Shown here: positions 17,180 to 24,717 of the stretch, piece after piece
Numbering within the stretch: the first letter of the stretch is position 1
Layout of the letters: each line of letters opens with the position of its first letter
NCBI RefSeq assembly: GCF_041020765.1
Contig: NZ_JBEUEJ010000003.1
Source: Kineococcus terrestris
Lineage (GTDB): Bacteria > Actinomycetota > Actinomycetes > Actinomycetales > Kineococcaceae
Direction: 5' to 3' (one strand)
Length of the DNA: 64,000 nt
Notes under the pieces: generated by a model
Databases searched by the model: none
Told to the model about the DNA's origin: nothing
What the model saw: the letters and a program-made list of their open reading frames with translations, nothing else
Position numbers and translations under genes: made by a program

Positions 17180-18750
17180 GCGCGCTGCACCGCTGGCGCG
17201 CGCGGGCCCTGGCCGCCGAGGCGGGCCTGCCGCTGCGCGCGCGGCTGCTGGTCATCGTCGTGCTGCTGCTGGTGGCGGCGATGTCGGTGACGGCGCTGGT
17301 GTCCACGAACCTGCTGCGCGCCAACCTGCGCGCGCAGGTCGACGCGGAGCTGCAGGGCAAGGGGGCGACGGCCGTGCGCGGGGCGTTCGCGCAGTTCTCG
17401 CAGAGCCGCGCCGAGCAGCTGCTGCTGTCCGACTACTACGTGCTGTTCGCCTACCCGGACGGCACGACGCGCGTCTCGTGCGAGCGCGACGACGCGGGCC
17501 GGTGCGTGGACGCCCCGCAGCTGCCCGCGCTCAGCGCGCCGGCGGTCGCCGGCGGGGACCAGGAGCCGTTCACGGTGCCCGACGCCGACGGCGGCGACCC
17601 GTGGCGGGTGGTGCTGCTGCCGGCCGCGGTCGGCGACGTGCCGGTGGCGGTGGCGGTGGCGCTGCCGCTGTCGGGCGCCAACGCGACCCTGGACCACTTC
17701 CGCACCGTCTCGCTGGTGGTGGCCCTGCTGGTGCTGGCCGGCGGGACGGGGCTGGCGGCGCTGGCGATCCGCCGCTCGTTCCGGCCGCTGTCGGACATCG
17801 AGGAGACGGCCTCGGCGATCGCCGCCGGGGACCTGTCGCGGCGCGTGCCGCCGGCCCCGGCCGGCACCGAGATCGGCCGGCTCAGCGGGGCGCTGAACAC
17901 GATGCTCGGGCAGATCGAGCGCTCCTTCCGCGCACAGCAGCGCTCGGAGGAGCAGATGCGCCGGTTCGTCGCCGACGCCAGCCACGAGCTGCGCACCCCG
18001 CTGGCCGCGATCCGCGGGTTCGCCGAGCTGTACCGGCAGGGCGCGGTGCGCGAGGAGGCCGACGTCGCCCACGTCATGGGCCGCATCGAGGGCGAGTCGA
18101 CCCGGCTGGGCCGGCTGGTGGAGGACCTGCTGGCGCTGGCCCGCCTCGACGAGGCGCAGCGGCGGCGGGCGGCGGCTCCCGAGCCGGTGGACCTGGCCGT
18201 CGTCGCCTCGGACGCGGTCCACGACGCCCGCGGCCTGGCCGCCGACCGGCGGGTGCGCCTGGTGGGCGTGGACGACGAGCACGGGCCCTCCTCGGCGGTG
18301 GTGCTGGCCGACGAGCCGGGGCTGCGGCAGGTGATGACGAACCTGCTGGCCAACGCGCTGCACCACACGCCCGCCGGCACGCCCGTGGAGGTCGCGGTGG
18401 GCCGGGTGGCCGGGCCCAGCGGCCCGGAGTCGGTGGTGGAGGTGCGCGACCACGGCCCGGGGCTGACGCCGCAGGAGGCCGAGCGGGTGTTCGAGCGCTT
18501 CTACCGCGTGGACGCCTCCCGCCAGCGCGGCACGGGCGGCGCCGGCCTGGGCCTGGCGATCGTGTCGACCATCGTCACCGGGCACGGCGGGACGGTCTCC
18601 GTCGTCCCCACGCCCGGCGGCGGCGCGACCTTCCGGGTGCGCTTCCGTGCCGTGGACGCCCCCGTCGGCGACGAGGACCCCGAGGAGGAGGACGCCGCCG
18701 AGGACGTCGCCGAGGACGTCGCCGGCACCGGTCCCGAGGTTCACAGGTGA
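17176..18750 (+). CDS. Sensor histidine kinase (MprB-like)
   Basis: A 524-aa membrane kinase. TM1 is at about residues 20-45 (LLVIVVLLLVAAMSVTALV), an extracytoplasmic domain of about 130 residues follows, then TM2 (VVALLVLAGGTGLAALAI), a HAMP segment, the HisKA box DASHELRTPLAAIRGF (His near residue 270) and a HATPase domain with NLLANALHHTP and GLGLAIVSTI. It phosphorylates the overlapping regulator. The acidic C-terminal tail (DEDPEEEDAAEDVAEDV) is unusual. The signal is unknown; envelope stress is inferred from the HtrA neighbour. Confidence 0.92.
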   Translation: MSALHRWRARALAAEAGLPLRARLLVIVVLLLVAAMSVTALVSTNLLRANLRAQVDAELQGKGATAVRGAFAQFSQSRAEQLLLSDYYVLFAYPDGTTRVSCERDDAGRCVDAPQLPALSAPAVAGGDQEPFTVPDADGGDPWRVVLLPAAVGDVPVAVAVALPLSGANATLDHFRTVSLVVALLVLAGGTGLAALAIRRSFRPLSDIEETASAIAAGDLSRRVPPAPAGTEIGRLSGALNTMLGQIERSFRAQQRSEEQMRRFVADASHELRTPLAAIRGFAELYRQGAVREEADVAHVMGRIEGESTRLGRLVEDLLALARLDEAQRRRAAAPEPVDLAVVASDAVHDARGLAADRRVRLVGVDDEHGPSSAVVLADEPGLRQVMTNLLANALHHTPAGTPVEVAVGRVAGPSGPESVVEVRDHGPGLTPQEAERVFERFYRVDASRQRGTGGAGLGLAIVSTIVTGHGGTVSVVPTPGGGATFRVRFRAVDAPVGDEDPEEEDAAEDVAEDVAGTGPEVHR

Positions 18751-18846
18751 CGTCCAGCCGGTTCCGGGTCCACCTGCAGGGGGGCGTCCGATCCTCGTGG
18801 TGAACGGTCGCCCGCGACGGGCGGCGCGGACCTCCACGAGCACGGG

Positions 18847-20214
18847 GTGAGCAGGATGAACGGTCAGGACGAGCGCACCCGCACCGACGTCACCGGCGGC
18901 GCGGCGGGCACCGGGACGGCGGGCACGGGCTGGCCCGCGCCGGCGGCGGACGCGCGGCGCTTCGACCCGTGGACGACGCCGGGCGGGCCGGTGCCGCCCA
19001 CCGGCGGGGACGGCGGGACGGGCGGCGGCGGGCGGGGCCCGCGGCGCCGGCCGGGCTGGCTCGGGCTGACCGGCACGGCGTTCGTCAGCGCGGTCGCCGC
19101 GAGCGTCCTGACCGCGGGCCTCGTGGGGGCCTTCGGGCAGGACACGAGCACGAGCACCGGCGCCACCACCGGCGCGTCCAGCGCGGCCGTGGCCGGGGTC
19201 AGCGAGACGACGGTGAACTGGCAGGGCGTCGCGAGCGCCGTCGGCCCCAGCGTCGTGGCGATCGACGTGCGCTCGGCCACCGCCGAGGGCCAGGGGTCGG
19301 GCATCGTCTACGACACCGACGGGCACGTCGTCACCAACAACCACGTCGTCACCGGCGCCGGCAGCGGCGCCACGATCACCGTGACCCTCAGCGACGGCCG
19401 GCGCTACGGGGCGACCGTGGTGGGCACCGACCCCTCGACCGACCTGGCGGTCATCCAGCTGACCGACCCGCCGTCGGACCTGGTGGCGGCCACCTTCGCC
19501 GACTCCGACGACGTGGTGGCCGGTCAGGCCGTCATGGCGCTGGGCAACCCGCTGGGCCTGGCCGGCAGCGTGACGACGGGTGTCGTGTCGGCGGTCGACC
19601 GCCCCGTCCTCACCGAGGCGGCCACCGAGCAGGAGCAGCAGACCTCCCCGTTCGGGCAGCCGGGGCTGTCGGCCCCGCAGCAGACGACGGCGGAGACGGT
19701 GGCGACCAACGCGATCCAGACGGACGCGGCCATCAACCCCGGCAACTCCGGCGGCGCGCTGGTCGACAGCTCCGGGCGGGTGGTCGGGGTGAACTCCTCG
19801 ATCGCCTCCCTGGGCTCGGGCAGCGGCGGGCAGGCCGGCAGCATCGGCCTCGGCTTCGCCATCCCCTCGAACGAGGTGCGGATGATCGCCGACCAGCTCG
19901 TCGCGAGCGGCTCGGCGCAGCACGCGTGGCTGGGCGTGAGCCTGGCCTCGCAGGACCCCGCCGTGACCGCGGACGGCGTCACCCGCACGGGGGCGCAGGT
20001 GGCGGCCGTGGAGGACGGGACGCCGGCCGCGGAGGCGGGGCTGCGCGCCGGGGACGTCGTGACGGCCGTGGACGGGCGCGAGACCCCCGGCTACGAGTCG
20101 CTGACGGCCACCGTGCGCGGCACCGCGGTGGGCACGAGGGTCGAGCTGACGGTGGTGCGCGACGGGCAGCAGCTCGCGCTGACGACGACCCTCACGGCGC
20201 GCCCGGAGCGGTGA
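18847..20214 (+). CDS. Membrane-anchored HtrA/DegP-like serine protease with PDZ domain
   Basis: A 455-aa protein: a Gly/Pro-rich cytoplasmic N-terminus, one TM segment (about residues 75-100), a trypsin-like domain with His in TNNHVVTG (near 165), Asp in STDLAVIQL (near 199) and Ser in NPGNSGGAL (near 301), and a C-terminal PDZ domain (AWLGVSLAS to DGRETPGYESL). It should degrade or refold damaged exported proteins at the membrane face. It sits 96 bp after the kinase gene, as PepD does after MprB in mycobacteria. GTG 18847 is taken as start; ATG 18856 is possible. Confidence 0.9.
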   Translation: MSRMNGQDERTRTDVTGGAAGTGTAGTGWPAPAADARRFDPWTTPGGPVPPTGGDGGTGGGGRGPRRRPGWLGLTGTAFVSAVAASVLTAGLVGAFGQDTSTSTGATTGASSAAVAGVSETTVNWQGVASAVGPSVVAIDVRSATAEGQGSGIVYDTDGHVVTNNHVVTGAGSGATITVTLSDGRRYGATVVGTDPSTDLAVIQLTDPPSDLVAATFADSDDVVAGQAVMALGNPLGLAGSVTTGVVSAVDRPVLTEAATEQEQQTSPFGQPGLSAPQQTTAETVATNAIQTDAAINPGNSGGALVDSSGRVVGVNSSIASLGSGSGGQAGSIGLGFAIPSNEVRMIADQLVASGSAQHAWLGVSLASQDPAVTADGVTRTGAQVAAVEDGTPAAEAGLRAGDVVTAVDGRETPGYESLTATVRGTAVGTRVELTVVRDGQQLALTTTLTARPER

Positions 20215-20791
20215 GCCCCGCGGGGGTGGTGGGGCCGCGCCACAGCGGGCTCCACCACCCCGCGGGCAGCGGCCCGTTGCCCGGGCCGCCCGCGGCCAGC
20301 TGCACGGCGTGGTGCTCGACGCGGCGCAGGCCGCCGTCCCACCACCAGCGGCGCCGGAACCCCAGGACCTCCAGGGCGGGGTCGGGCGCGGCCAGCGGCG
20401 CGATGAGTCCCCGGGCGGGGTCGAGGACGACACCGGGCCCGTGCGGGGCGGGGACGGCGGCCGCGCTCAGCAGGTCCTCGCGCACGCCGTCCGCCTCGCG
20501 GGTGGCGACGACCCTCTCCCCGCGCCGCTTGGGGGTGCGCAGCCCGGCGGCGCGCACGCGGCGCAGCAGCTCGCGGGTGGGCACGGCGACCGCGCCGCGG
20601 GCCAGGGCCCGCGGGACGAGGTCGGCGGCCACGTCGTAGTGGTCGCCCTCGAAGGCGCGCCGGGGCAGCCCCAGCGCCTCGGCGAAGGCGTGCAGCTCGG
20701 CCAGCGAGGTGTCGCTGGCCAGGTGCGCCCAGAGGCGGTCGTGCGCGGGCCAGCGCGGGTCGTCGACGAGGACGGTCACGGGCGGGTCCAC
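20192..20791 (-). CDS. DUF4031 domain protein
   Basis: A 199-aa soluble protein beginning with the DUF4031 signature VTVLVDDPRWPAHDRLWAH, then SDTSLAELHAFAEALGLP and FEGDHYDVA. The C-terminal part is not recognised. DUF4031 has no established activity. Its 3' end overlaps the converging HtrA gene by 23 bp. Start taken at GTG 20791; a second GTG at 20779 begins right at the conserved segment and is equally plausible. No membrane segment. Confidence 0.78.
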   Translation of the reverse strand: MDPPVTVLVDDPRWPAHDRLWAHLASDTSLAELHAFAEALGLPRRAFEGDHYDVAADLVPRALARGAVAVPTRELLRRVRAAGLRTPKRRGERVVATREADGVREDLLSAAAVPAPHGPGVVLDPARGLIAPLAAPDPALEVLGFRRRWWWDGGLRRVEHHAVQLAAGGPGNGPLPAGWWSPLWRGPTTPAGLTAPGAP

Positions 20792-20931
20792 AGGCGCGCT
20801 GCGCCCGGTCGCGGGGACCGGGGTGTGGACGGCGGCGGCGTGCCGATCGGGCGCTCCCTAGCGTCGCGGGCGGCGGGTCGGCGCAGGGCCGGCCCCGGAG
20901 TGCGGGCGGGTCCCGCGGGCAGGAGCGTGCC

Positions 20932-21222
20932 ATGAGCCGGTTCGAGGTGGACAGCGACCGCGTGGCCGCGGCGAGCCAGGTGGTGCAGGCCTCGGTGCAG
21001 ACCCTGGGCGGCGAGGCGGAGGCGCTGATGCGCCACCTGCTGGACCTGGAGGCGGTGTGGAAGGGCTCGGCCGCCACGGGTTTCCAGGCGCTGAGCGCGA
21101 GCTGGCGCTCGACGATGGAGCGGGTGCGCGTGAACCTGGAGGAGATCCAGCGGGTGCTGGCCGCGGCCGGTCAGCAGTACGCGGAGGTGGAGGCGGCCAA
21201 CGCCCGCATGTTCGCGGGCTGA
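20932..21222 (+). CDS. WXG100-family (ESAT-6-like) small protein
   Basis: A 96-aa, all-helical protein with the central Trp-x-Gly turn (VWKGSAAT, Trp at residue 43) between two helices, and a C-terminal stretch (YAEVEAANARMF) like the YxxxD/E export signal region of WXG100 proteins. Such proteins are dimeric cargo of ESX/type VII secretion. No type VII secretion gene lies in the window, so it is an orphan here. ATG 20932 is preceded by AGGAG; a TAGCGT -10 candidate lies at 20859-20864. Confidence 0.88.
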   Translation: MSRFEVDSDRVAAASQVVQASVQTLGGEAEALMRHLLDLEAVWKGSAATGFQALSASWRSTMERVRVNLEEIQRVLAAAGQQYAEVEAANARMFAG

Positions 21223-21264
21223 GCACCCGCGCGTCCCCGCCGGCCGTCGCGGCCGCCGGACGCA

Positions 21265-21306
21265 CGAGGGCCCGGGACGCTCGTCGGTGGGCGTCCCGGG
21301 CCCTCG
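21265..21306. terminator. Bidirectional rho-independent-like hairpin
   Basis: A perfect 16-bp inverted repeat (CGAGGGCCCGGGACGC and its complement) around a 10-base loop, placed between the converging WXG100 gene and the 53-aa gene. There is no long T tract, as is common in high-G+C actinobacteria. It can serve both genes. Confidence 0.8.
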
Positions 21307-21323
21307 CGGCCGGTGCGGGCGGG

Positions 21324-21485
21324 TCAGGCGGCGCGGGCCGCCGGTGCCGCCGCGGTCGCGCCGGGCACGTCCCAGCGCATCTCCAGGTGCGGGCGACCGC
21401 TGTCGTCCCGCACGGTGATCCAGTGCACCGTCGGCGTGCTCGGGCGGACACGCTCACGGCGAACCGTCATGGTCAAGTCAGCCAT
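21324..21485 (-). CDS. Small conserved-looking protein of unknown function (53 aa)
   Basis: ATG at 21485 with a strong AGGAGG 6 bp upstream encodes 53 residues: a basic start (MTVRRERVRP), a core VHWITVRDDSGRPHLEMRWD that looks like a small beta-sheet, and an Ala-rich tail. No family is recognised with confidence. A palindrome, GTTCACCTGAAC, lies 24 bp upstream, and the gene is bounded downstream by a strong hairpin, which together argue for a real regulated gene. The longer open frame upstream lacks a comparable start. Confidence 0.65.
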   Translation of the reverse strand: MADLTMTVRRERVRPSTPTVHWITVRDDSGRPHLEMRWDVPGATAAAPAARAA

Positions 21486-21508
21486 GAGGAACCTCCTGTT
21501 CATCTTCC

Positions 21509-21520
21509 GTTCACCTGAAC
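21509..21520 (-). promoter_or_regulatory. Palindromic operator candidate upstream of the 53-aa gene
   Basis: GTTCACCTGAAC (GTTCA-CC-TGAAC) lies 24-35 bases before the ATG, close to where a transcript would start. It also contains one GTTCACC PHO-box core. No protein is assigned to it. The rest of 21486-21755 shows nothing gene-like apart from the moaA control region. Confidence 0.35.
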
Positions 21521-21711
21521 CATAGCTCACGATCGCGCCGAGAGCGAGCCACCCGGCCATCACGGTGCGGTCACGGTCGCCCGCCGGGGTCTGCCGGCCC
21601 ACCCGTTGCCCAGACCGCGCCGCGAACCGCGCCAGATGTCGACGCAGCGTCCACACCGGTGACTGCTCGCGGTGGTCGACGCGGATCGCGCCAGCGGCAC
21701 CGGCTCTCCGC

Positions 21712-21749
21712 GTTCACCTCGGGTTCACCCGCGTCCCGGCGCCTACGCT
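21712..21749 (+). promoter_or_regulatory. PHO-box-like repeats and -10 of moaA
   Basis: Two adjacent 11-bp direct repeats, each beginning with a perfect GTTCACC, occupy 21712-21722 and 21723-21733. TACGCT at 21744-21749 lies 6 bp before the GTG start of moaA, so transcription probably begins at that GTG and the repeats cover about -44 to -23. By comparison with Streptomyces PhoP sites this suggests phosphate-linked control of moaA. Whether PhoP would activate or repress from this position is uncertain. Confidence 0.6.
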
Positions 21750-21755
21750 GGGGCG

Positions 21756-22871
21756 GTGACGATCGTCGACCTCGGGGTGCCCGCGGTGCGCCGGCCCGCC
21801 GGGTCCACCAGGTCCGCCGGGTCCGCCCAGTCCGCCCCGGACAGCTCCTCGGGCCCGCTGCGCGACCGCTACGGCCGCACCGCGACCGACCTGCGGGTCT
21901 CCCTGACCGACCGCTGCAACCTGCGCTGCCACTACTGCATGCCGCCGGAGGGGCTGCCCTGGCTGGAGCGCCCCGCCGTCCTCACCGACGACGAGGTCGT
22001 CCGGCTCGTCGCGCTGGCCGTGCGCGAGCTGGGCGTGCGCGAGGTCCGCTTCACCGGCGGCGAGCCGCTGCTGCGCCGCGGCCTGGAGGACGTCGTGGCC
22101 GCCGCGGCCGCGCTGCGCACCGCCGACGGCGCCCCGGTCGGCACCTCCCTGACCACCAACGGCATCGGCCTGGCCCGGCGCGCCGCCGGCCTGGCCGCCG
22201 CCGGGCTCGGACGCGTCAACGTCTCCCTGGACACCCTCGACCCCGCCCGCTTCGCGGCCATCACCCGCCGCGACCGGCACGCCGATGTGCTGGCCGGCGT
22301 CGAGGCCGCCGCGGCCGCCGGGCTGGCCCCGGTGAAGGTCAACGCCGTCCTGCTGCGCGGCGTCAACGACGACGAGGCGCCCGCGCTGCTGCGCTGGGCC
22401 CTGGAGCGCGGCGTCGAGCTGCGCTTCATCGAGCAGATGCCGCTGGACCCCCACGGCACCTGGCGGCGCGAGGACATGATCACCGCCGAGGAGGTCCTGG
22501 CCTCCCTGCAGGGCGCGTTCACCCTGGCGCCCCGCCCCGCCGGCGCGCGCGGCTCCGCCCCCGCCGAGACGTGGGACGTCGTCGAGGGCGCCACCGGCCG
22601 CGCGCTCGGCCGCGTCGGGATCATCGCCTCGGTCACCCGGCCGTTCTGCGGCGACTGCGACCGCACCCGGCTGACCGCCGACGGGCAGGTGCGCACCTGC
22701 CTGTTCTCCACCACCGAGACCGACCTGCGCGACGCCCTGCGCGCCGGCGCCGACGACGCCGAGCTCGCGGCGACGTGGCGGACGGCGATGTGGGGCAAGC
22801 TGCCCGGCCACGACATCGACGACCCCGGCTTCCTGCACCCCACCCGGCCCATGAGCGCCATCGGAGGATGA
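21756..22871 (+). CDS. moaA: GTP 3',8-cyclase MoaA
   Basis: A 371-aa radical-SAM enzyme of molybdopterin synthesis that converts GTP to 3',8-cyclo-GTP. The SAM-cluster motif CNLRCHYC is near residues 53-60, followed by FTGGEPLLR. The C-terminal cluster cysteines are in FCGDCDRTRLTADGQVRTCLF, and the protein ends in the conserved Gly-Gly. The first 30 residues are a Ser/Gly extension before the conserved DRYGR. The leaderless-type GTG 21756 is the chosen start. moaD follows after 7 bp; moaE is on the other strand 3 kb away; no moaC is in the window. Confidence 0.95.
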   Translation: MTIVDLGVPAVRRPAGSTRSAGSAQSAPDSSSGPLRDRYGRTATDLRVSLTDRCNLRCHYCMPPEGLPWLERPAVLTDDEVVRLVALAVRELGVREVRFTGGEPLLRRGLEDVVAAAAALRTADGAPVGTSLTTNGIGLARRAAGLAAAGLGRVNVSLDTLDPARFAAITRRDRHADVLAGVEAAAAAGLAPVKVNAVLLRGVNDDEAPALLRWALERGVELRFIEQMPLDPHGTWRREDMITAEEVLASLQGAFTLAPRPAGARGSAPAETWDVVEGATGRALGRVGIIASVTRPFCGDCDRTRLTADGQVRTCLFSTTETDLRDALRAGADDAELAATWRTAMWGKLPGHDIDDPGFLHPTRPMSAIGG

Positions 22872-22878
22872 CGAGCCC

Positions 22879-23175
22879 GTGACCAGCAGCACCCCCTCCC
22901 CCACCGCCACCGTCCCCGCGACCGTGCGGGTGCGCTTCTTCGCCGGCGCGGCCAGCGCCGCCGGGCGCGAGGAGGAGGACGTCGCCCTGCCCGCCGCCGC
23001 CGGAGGCGAGCCCACCGTCGGGGACCTCGTCGACGTCCTCGCCGCGCGCGGCGAGCCGCTGGCCCGCGTCCTCGCGGCCTCGACGTTCCTGCTGGACGCC
23101 GAGGCCGCCGAGCGCGGGGACCGCCTGCGCCCCGGCGCCCTGCTCGACGTCCTGCCCCCCTTCGCCGGCGGCTGA
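22879..23175 (+). CDS. moaD: MoaD/ThiS-family sulfur carrier (molybdopterin synthase small subunit)
   Basis: A 98-aa ubiquitin-fold protein ending in Gly-Gly (LPPFAGG), the C-terminus that becomes a thiocarboxylate and donates sulfur to precursor Z in complex with MoaE. The start VRVRFFAGAASAAGREE and PTVGDLVDVLAARG match MoaD. GTG 22879 follows moaA by 7 bp; the short stem at 23176-23191 after its stop may end the transcript. Partner MoaE is encoded at 25856-26311. Confidence 0.9.
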   Translation: MTSSTPSPTATVPATVRVRFFAGAASAAGREEEDVALPAAAGGEPTVGDLVDVLAARGEPLARVLAASTFLLDAEAAERGDRLRPGALLDVLPPFAGG

Positions 23176-23205
23176 GCCCCGCGGCCGGGGCCGCCGCACC
23201 GCTCC

Positions 23206-24717
23206 TCAGGCGGCGAACGGCGCCGGGTCGAACACCCCGTTGCGCTCGCGGAACTCCGTCGCGGTCCCCGGCCACAGCAGCGTCAGCCGGCCGCTGCGCG
23301 CGTCGACGTACCAGCTCGTGCACCCGCCGCGCAGCCACACCGTCGAGCGGGCGCGCTCGTCGATCTCGCGGGTGTACTCGCGCTCGGCGCGCTCGCTGAC
23401 CTCCAGCGCCCCGGCGCGCCCGGCCAGGTGGTCCAGCGCGCCCAGCACGTAGCCGAACTGGCTCTCGATGACGTGCACCGCCGAGTTGTGGCCCAGGCTC
23501 GCGTTCGGGCCGTCGAGCACGAACATGTTCGGGAACCCGTGCACCACCGTCGAGGCGTGCGCGGTCATGCCGTCGCGCCAGTGCTCGGCCAGGGTGCTGC
23601 GCCGCCCGCGCACGCGCTGCGCCCACAGCGGCCGCGTCGAGCGGAACCCCGTGGCCAGCACGAGGACGTCCAGGCCGAACCGCCGGCCCGCCGCCGACAC
23701 CGCCGCGCCGGGTTCGAGGCGTTGCAGCGCAGCCGGTTCGAGGTCCACGTGGGGTTCGCCGAGCGCTGGGTAGAACTCGTCGGACAGCAGCACCCGCTTG
23801 CAGCCGACCTCGTGGTCGGGCGTCAGCAGCGCCCGCAGCCGCGCGTCGGGCACCTGCGCCGCCAGGTGCGCCAGGGCCCGCTCGCGCAGGGCCTCGACGT
23901 CGGGGCGCACGAGGCGGCGCGCGGCGTGGCCGCGCTCCATCTGCGCGAACTGCTCCTCGCGCAGGCGCCGCACCAGCTGCGGGTCGGCGCGGAACGCGGC
24001 GCGCTCGGCGTCGCTGTAGGCGCGGTCCTGGCGCGGCACGACGTACGGGGCGCTGCGCTGGAACACCACCACCCGCCCCGCCGTCCGGGCCAGCTCCGGG
24101 ACCAGCTGCACGGCCGAGGCGCCGGTCCCGACCACGCCCACCCGCTTCCCGGCCAGGTCCACCGACGGGTCCCAGCGCGCGGAGTGGAACACCGGGCCGC
24201 CGAAGGCGTCCAGGCCCTCCACGTCCGGCAACCGCGGGTCGGACAGCCGCCCCCCCGCCAGCACGAGGACCCGCGCGCGCACCGGCCCGCGGCGGCTGGT
24301 CACGTGCCAGCAGCCCGCGTCCTCGTCCCAGCGGGCGTCCGTCACCTCCGCCCCGAACCACGGGCGCACCCCCGCCGCGCGGGCGGTGGCGCGCAGGTAC
24401 TCCTGCACCTCCGCGCCGGGGGCGAAGACGCGCGACCAGTCCGCCCGCGGGGCGAAGGAGTAGGAGTACAGGTGCGAGGGGACGTCGCAGGCCACCCCCG
24501 GGTAGCGGTTGTCGCGCCAGGTGCCGCCGACGTCGTCGCCGCGCTCCAGCACGACGAACGACTCGCGGCCGCGGCGGGCCAGCAGCACCGCCAGCCCCAG
24601 CCCCGCGATGCCGGCGCCCACGACCGCGACGTCCACCGCGGTCCGCGCCGACGGGTCCGCCGGGGGGCTCGGCGAGAGGCCCGGCGAGGCGTCCGGCGAG
24701 CGTCCCGGGGAGGTCAC
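23206..24717 (-). CDS. Flavin-containing monooxygenase, Baeyer-Villiger type
   Basis: A 503-aa flavoprotein. The FAD Rossmann motif VVGAGIAGLGLA is at about residue 30, the Baeyer-Villiger fingerprint FGGPVFHSARWD follows the first domain, and the NADPH Rossmann motif VGVVGTGASAVQ comes next. GGTWRDNRYPGVACDVPSH is the typical class I segment. It should insert or add oxygen to a ketone or soft nucleophile using NADPH and O2. It starts with GTG inside the stop of the CofH-like gene (4-bp overlap), so it belongs to the moaE-CofH-like-monooxygenase operon. The physiological substrate is unknown. Confidence 0.88.
   Translation of the reverse strand: MTSPGRSPDASPGLSPSPPADPSARTAVDVAVVGAGIAGLGLAVLLARRGRESFVVLERGDDVGGTWRDNRYPGVACDVPSHLYSYSFAPRADWSRVFAPGAEVQEYLRATARAAGVRPWFGAEVTDARWDEDAGCWHVTSRRGPVRARVLVLAGGRLSDPRLPDVEGLDAFGGPVFHSARWDPSVDLAGKRVGVVGTGASAVQLVPELARTAGRVVVFQRSAPYVVPRQDRAYSDAERAAFRADPQLVRRLREEQFAQMERGHAARRLVRPDVEALRERALAHLAAQVPDARLRALLTPDHEVGCKRVLLSDEFYPALGEPHVDLEPAALQRLEPGAAVSAAGRRFGLDVLVLATGFRSTRPLWAQRVRGRRSTLAEHWRDGMTAHASTVVHGFPNMFVLDGPNASLGHNSAVHVIESQFGYVLGALDHLAGRAGALEVSERAEREYTREIDERARSTVWLRGGCTSWYVDARSGRLTLLWPGTATEFRERNGVFDPAPFAA

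Noticed and set aside
16463..18750. The regulator-kinase pair as PhoP-PhoR, because two PHO boxes occur in the window.
   Set aside because: The pair is followed by an HtrA protease as in MprAB-PepD, has no phoU nearby and no PHO box of its own.
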